This document shows, piece by piece, positions 34,156 to 37,410 of a stretch of 37,410 bases of DNA. The notes beneath the pieces were generated by a model. That model was not told where the DNA came from, did not search any database, and saw only the letters and a list, made by a program, of their open reading frames with translations. Source of the DNA: Lysobacter antibioticus HS124 (GTDB lineage: Bacteria; Pseudomonadota; Gammaproteobacteria; Xanthomonadales; Xanthomonadaceae); assembly GCF_000336385.2 (NCBI RefSeq), contig NZ_HG424603.1, forward strand, positions 1-37,410, given 5' to 3'. The position numbers were made by a program, and so were the translations under genes. Each line of letters opens with the position of its first letter. Position 1 is the first letter of the stretch.

Positions 34156-35370
34156 TTACGGCGTGGTCTTCAAGGTCAGCGAGTACGCGCTCAGGATCGG
34201 GTTGATCGGGCTGTAATAGCTGTTGCCGCCGCCGGTGCGGCCCTGGCGGCCCTTGCAGCTGCCGCTGCCGCCGGAGAGCACGCCCTGCGCCTGGCCGGCG
34301 CCGGTGATGAACGAACCGCCGGAGTCGCCGCCTTCGGAGCAGGCGGTGGTTTGAGTCAGGCCGGTGACGGTGCCGTCCGGATTGCCGGCGTCGTCGACGT
34401 AGGACACGGTGACGTTCTTGCTGCGGATGGCGCCGCAGCGCCAGCTGCTGGTGCGGCCGGAACGGCACAGCGCGGCGCCGACCGCGGCCTCGGTGCTGCC
34501 GACCACGTTGACGTCGCCGTTGCCGTAGCCGTACACGCTGGCCGACAGGGTGTGGGTGCTGTCGACCTGGACCCAGCCGCGGTCCGGGCCGGTTTCGTTG
34601 TTGTCGGGCATGGTCGAGGCGGCGAACGAACCCAGGCGCACGCCCGGGGTCCACTGCGAGACTTCGTGATAGACCACTTCGCCGGTGTCGCCGCAGTGGC
34701 CGGCGGTGGCGAAGCCGTTGGTGGTGCCCTTGGTGACCGAGAAGCCGACCGAGCAGGCATAGACGTAGCCGTCGCCCGGATCGCGCAGGTAGCCGCGGCC
34801 GCCCTGGATGGCGATGCGGCGCTGCGGCGCCTCGGCCAGGGTTTCGAAGCGCACGGTATCGCTGTCCAGGCCGCTGCGCGCGACGAAGTCGACCGCGGCG
34901 TCTTCCGCACCGGGCGCGACGCCGACGATCACGCTGTTGCTGGGCAGGTCGACCGCCCAGCTGTACACGCCCTTGGGCGCCTTGCCGTTGCGCGCCAGCT
35001 GACTGTCGAGCTGGGCCTTGGCGCGGTCGAGCGCGGCCAGGCTGTGGCGGGCCTGGCGGGTTTCCACGCCGGCCGCGGCCTTGGCGGCCTTGATCGACGT
35101 GCTGGCGGCGACGAAGGCGAACGAGCCGTCGGCCTTGCGCTCGAGCCAGGCGCCGGCGTAGTGGCGGCCCAGTTGCTTGGCCAGCGCCTTCTCCTGCTGC
35201 GCGGCCAGGCGTTCGGCCTTGAGGTACTGGGCCAGTTGGTTGCCGGACAGGCCCAGGTCGCGCTGCATGGCCGTCTTCAGGGCGGGGGCGATGTCGTCGG
35301 CGGCGAAGGCCGCGCCGGACACCATCATGACCGCCGTTGCAGCGAGAACCGACTTACTGATCTTGCGCAT
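34156..35370 (-). CDS. Secreted alpha-lytic/streptogrisin-like S1 protease
   Basis: The 404-aa product starts MRKISKSVLAATAVMMVSG with signal cleavage after AFA. AGGAG precedes this ATG; a TTG two codons earlier is less likely. A pro-region (about 25-190) has the alpha-lytic-type fold-assisting look (MQRDLGLSGNQLAQYLKAERLA, SWAVDLPSNSVIVGV). The mature protease begins near 190 (GGRGYLRDPGDGYVYACSVGF). Catalytic residues are His225 (TAGHCG), Asp263 (PDRGWVQVD) and Ser350 (SEGGDSGGSF). The Cys pairs in CSVGF...GHC, LCRSG...WRC and TAC...GSC fit the three disulfides of this group. It is a chymotrypsin-like extracellular endopeptidase whose pro-region acts as a folding catalyst, related to but not the classic alpha-lytic protease. 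Confidence 0.92.
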   Translation of the reverse strand: MRKISKSVLAATAVMMVSGAAFAADDIAPALKTAMQRDLGLSGNQLAQYLKAERLAAQQEKALAKQLGRHYAGAWLERKADGSFAFVAASTSIKAAKAAAGVETRQARHSLAALDRAKAQLDSQLARNGKAPKGVYSWAVDLPSNSVIVGVAPGAEDAAVDFVARSGLDSDTVRFETLAEAPQRRIAIQGGRGYLRDPGDGYVYACSVGFSVTKGTTNGFATAGHCGDTGEVVYHEVSQWTPGVRLGSFAASTMPDNNETGPDRGWVQVDSTHTLSASVYGYGNGDVNVVGSTEAAVGAALCRSGRTSSWRCGAIRSKNVTVSYVDDAGNPDGTVTGLTQTTACSEGGDSGGSFITGAGQAQGVLSGGSGSCKGRQGRTGGGNSYYSPINPILSAYSLTLKTTP

Positions 35371-35588
35371 ATCCAAAAGCTCCTAGGGCAGAGAAGGGAT
35401 GCGGACAGCGATGCGGCCGGTTCGGAGCGGGCGGGGATGAGCCGGTTGGGAGCGCTCGGGTGGGCCGCAATGAATGGAACGGGGCGGTGCGATGGCGTCC
35501 CTACCTTGGAAGTGCGACCAAGTGCCTGTTTTGCGTGCGGGCTCAGCAGCGCTTGGATGAAGATCGTGAATGAGGAGCGGCCTACGAG

Positions 35589-35878
35589 GTAGGAGCGACG
35601 TCCCACGGGGATTTCCTTCGGTCACGAGTCGCGATCGCGAGGCTTGGGGCTCGCGTCGTATCCATCTGCGACCGATGCGGAAGACGAAACGCGACGAGCA
35701 ATCTGTCGGCGATGGAGTGAGCGGATCGGTCAGTGGGCTGGCATAGAGGTTCGGCGCGAGACGGAAGCTCCGTCGCGGCTCGCGCCGCTCCTACCCGCGA
35801 TACGGCGTGGTTTCTGATCGCGGCGGCGGGCGTGGGTCGCTCTGCGCGTTGCGTGGTCGCGGCTCACGCCGCTCCTAC
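35589..35878. repeat. REP cluster upstream of S1 protease gene
   Basis: A 47-bp insertion-type REP at 35589-35635 (forward) is followed by reverse copies at 35772-35794 (GCTCGCGCC variant) and 35856-35878. Together they occupy most of the 553-nt gap (35371-35923) between the S1 protease and the S8 protease. The spacer after the first copy again resembles the 73-bp unit (CTCGCGTCG, TATCC, CTGCGACCGATGC). Confidence 0.75.
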
Positions 35879-35885
35879 AAGGGGG

Positions 35886-35912
35886 CCAGCGCCCCGCGTG
35901 AGCGGGACGCTG
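35886..35912 (-). terminator. Weak hairpin after the S8 protease gene
   Basis: An imperfect stem CCAGCGCCCCGC / GCGGGACGCTGG (35886-35897 with 35901-35912) lies 11 nt past the stop of the minus-strand gene. There is no T run, so termination is uncertain. Confidence 0.4.
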
Positions 35913-35923
35913 GGAGTACCCAC

Positions 35924-37410
35924 TCAGGGCATGGCTTTGACCCGCGAAATCGCCGCGCGCAGGTCGGGCAGCGGGCCGATCTGGCCGCCGGCGCCGGTTT
36001 GCGGGGTGCCGGTGGCGATCAGCAGGTCGCGCATCTGCCGCGGCGTCAGGGTGATGCCGCGTTGCTTGGCGATGCCCGACAGCGCAACCACCGCCGACGC
36101 GACGATCGGCGAGGCGCTGGAGGTGCCGGAGAACGTCTTGGTGTAGTAGGCGTTGACGCCGCCGTTGTACAGGTTGCCGTAGCCGGCGGTGGTGACGCAG
36201 CGGCCCCAGGCCTGGACGTTGACGCGGCGGCCGTAGGTCGAGAACGGCTGCTTGGCGCGCTCGGCGACGCTGTCGCTGCACCAGGCGTTGGAACGCGGGC
36301 CGCCGGCGCCGACGATGATCGAGCCCGAATCCGGGCGGCTGCGCGGGAACGGCGAGCCGAAGCAAGCGGTGTTGTCGAGGTTCATGTTGCCGTTGCCGCC
36401 GGCCTGGACCACGTGCACGCCCTTGTTGGTGGCCACCACGATCGCGTCGTACACCGACGGCGTCCATTCCACCGGCACGTAGTTGCTGCAGCCGCTGGGG
36501 CCGGCGGCCTGCTGTTCGAGCAGCATCACGTCGCCGGCGCGCAGGAAGTTGGCCGCGGTGAGGATGGCGTTGGCCAGGTCGTAGCCGCGCTCGGTGTTCA
36601 TCGCATTGGTGTAGTGCGCGCTGGCCCCGTTGACCAATCCGGTGACGCCGATCCCGTTGGCGTCGGCGACCAGTTCGCCCATCACCGCGGTGCCGTGGTT
36701 GTTGTCGTTGAACGGATCGCGCGGGGTGCCGTTGCGCACCTGCGCGCCGGCCAGGCGCAGCTTGGACAGGTCTTCGTGGTTGACGTTCCAGCTGTATTCG
36801 ATGTCGAGCACGCGTATGCCGGCGCCGTTGCCGCCGGGCTGGGTGCGGGCGTAGTCGCTGTCGATGCCGCTCTGCGCGGCGGGCAGTTTGTAGTGCTGGT
36901 TGCCGTCGTAGGCGGGCGAGGCCGGCAGCGGCACCGGCAGCGGCGCGGGGTAGGCGATCTCGACGATGCCCATGGCGTTGAGTTCGTCGATCACGCGCCG
37001 GATGTCTTGCCCCGGGCGCAGGCGCAGGCGGAACCACTGGCTGAGGTCGGGTTGGGCGTTGCCGGCCTGCGGCTGCGCGCTCTTGGCCAGGCTGGACAGG
37101 GTGGCGGCATCGGCGCGGAACAACGGTTCCATCGCCGATACCGGGCCGGCGCCGCCGGTGAGGCTTTCCAACGCGGCCAGGCGGCCGTACTTGGCCGAGA
37201 TCGGGCGGCCGCCCTGCAGGCTGACCTGGCTGTCGCGGACGAACTTGACCTCGATGACCTCGCGCGAGTCGTAGCGGCCGAGCGTGGTCTTGAGCGGTTT
37301 GGCGAACACCGACGGCGCGGGATCGGCCGGCGGTGCGGCCAGCGGCGCGGCGGCCGGCAGGGCGGCGAGAAGCAGCAGCGGCAACAGGCGCAGCCGGCGG
37401 GCCGGCGCGG
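35924..37410 (-). CDS. Secreted S8 subtilisin-like protease (5' end off window)
   Basis: The gene enters from the right edge. The visible frame begins within a signal peptide (APARRLRLLPLLLLAALPA) and its true start is a few codons beyond the window; an internal TTG at 37384 is not a convincing start. A pro-region (about 130 residues, with WFRLRLRPGQDIRRVIDELNAMG) precedes the subtilase domain. The catalytic Asp is in RVLDIEYSWNVNHEDL, His in NNHGTAVMGEL, oxyanion Asn in VQAGGNGNMN, and Ser in FSGTSSASPIVASAVVAL. No C-terminal P domain or barrel follows. It is an extracellular protease; Cys residues suggest disulfides. Confidence 0.88.
   Translation of the reverse strand, partial: APARRLRLLPLLLLAALPAAAPLAAPPADPAPSVFAKPLKTTLGRYDSREVIEVKFVRDSQVSLQGGRPISAKYGRLAALESLTGGAGPVSAMEPLFRADAATLSSLAKSAQPQAGNAQPDLSQWFRLRLRPGQDIRRVIDELNAMGIVEIAYPAPLPVPLPASPAYDGNQHYKLPAAQSGIDSDYARTQPGGNGAGIRVLDIEYSWNVNHEDLSKLRLAGAQVRNGTPRDPFNDNNHGTAVMGELVADANGIGVTGLVNGASAHYTNAMNTERGYDLANAILTAANFLRAGDVMLLEQQAAGPSGCSNYVPVEWTPSVYDAIVVATNKGVHVVQAGGNGNMNLDNTACFGSPFPRSRPDSGSIIVGAGGPRSNAWCSDSVAERAKQPFSTYGRRVNVQAWGRCVTTAGYGNLYNGGVNAYYTKTFSGTSSASPIVASAVVALSGIAKQRGITLTPRQMRDLLIATGTPQTGAGGQIGPLPDLRAAISRVKAMP

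Overview
The window looks like chromosomal DNA from a Lysobacter-type member of the Xanthomonadaceae. The evidence is a very GC-rich backbone, many secreted proteases with signal peptides (two S8 subtilases, two S1 trypsin-fold proteases, one HEXXHXXGXXH metalloprotease), a fused isobutyryl-CoA mutase, dispersed 'GTAGGAGCGGCG...' palindromic repeats, and effector proteins ending in the Xanthomonadales XVIPCD type IV secretion tag. No rRNA, tRNA or CRISPR array was recognised.

Region 1 (1-14 kb) is ordinary high-GC chromosome. It holds two Ala-rich small lipoproteins, a thiolase, a NalP/SphB1-like autotransporter subtilase, an alpha-carbonic anhydrase coupled to isovaleryl-CoA dehydrogenase, a leucine-type amino-acid dehydrogenase, a YXWGXW-repeat protein and the fused B12-dependent mutase IcmF. 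The dehydrogenases, thiolase and IcmF suggest branched-chain amino-acid / branched acyl-CoA metabolism. They are neighbours rather than one operon.

Region 2 (14.5-18.6 kb) has a secreted Ig-like/P-domain protein without a protease domain, then a methyltransferase and a DUF3228 protein whose start codons sit where a leaderless transcript would begin, and a GFA-type zinc protein.

Region 3 (18.7-27.7 kb) is accessory DNA. It contains an ATGA-overlapping pair of a small helical protein and a zeta-type toxin; a truncated XVIPCD effector tail; a decayed DUF3228 copy; and an AT-rich stand-alone gene that joins a PD-(D/E)XK (HsdR-N-like) domain to a P-loop NTPase, a likely phage-defence gene. A decayed copy of an oxidoreductase, a small protein and the intact oxidoreductase follow. 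Last comes a minus-strand cassette of lipoprotein, then an effector with HEXXH and XVIPCD, then a second lipoprotein, read as a type IV secretion antibacterial effector (X-Tfe) between two candidate immunity lipoproteins. No T4SS structural genes lie in the window.

Region 4 (28-37.4 kb) is a secreted-protease block: an S1 protease, an AT-richer membrane protein, a reprolysin-like metalloprotease, an alpha-lytic/streptogrisin-like S1 protease, and an S8 subtilase cut by the right edge. The gaps carry composite REP repeats with a repeated 73-bp period.

All family assignments are from reading motifs by eye. No database search was run.
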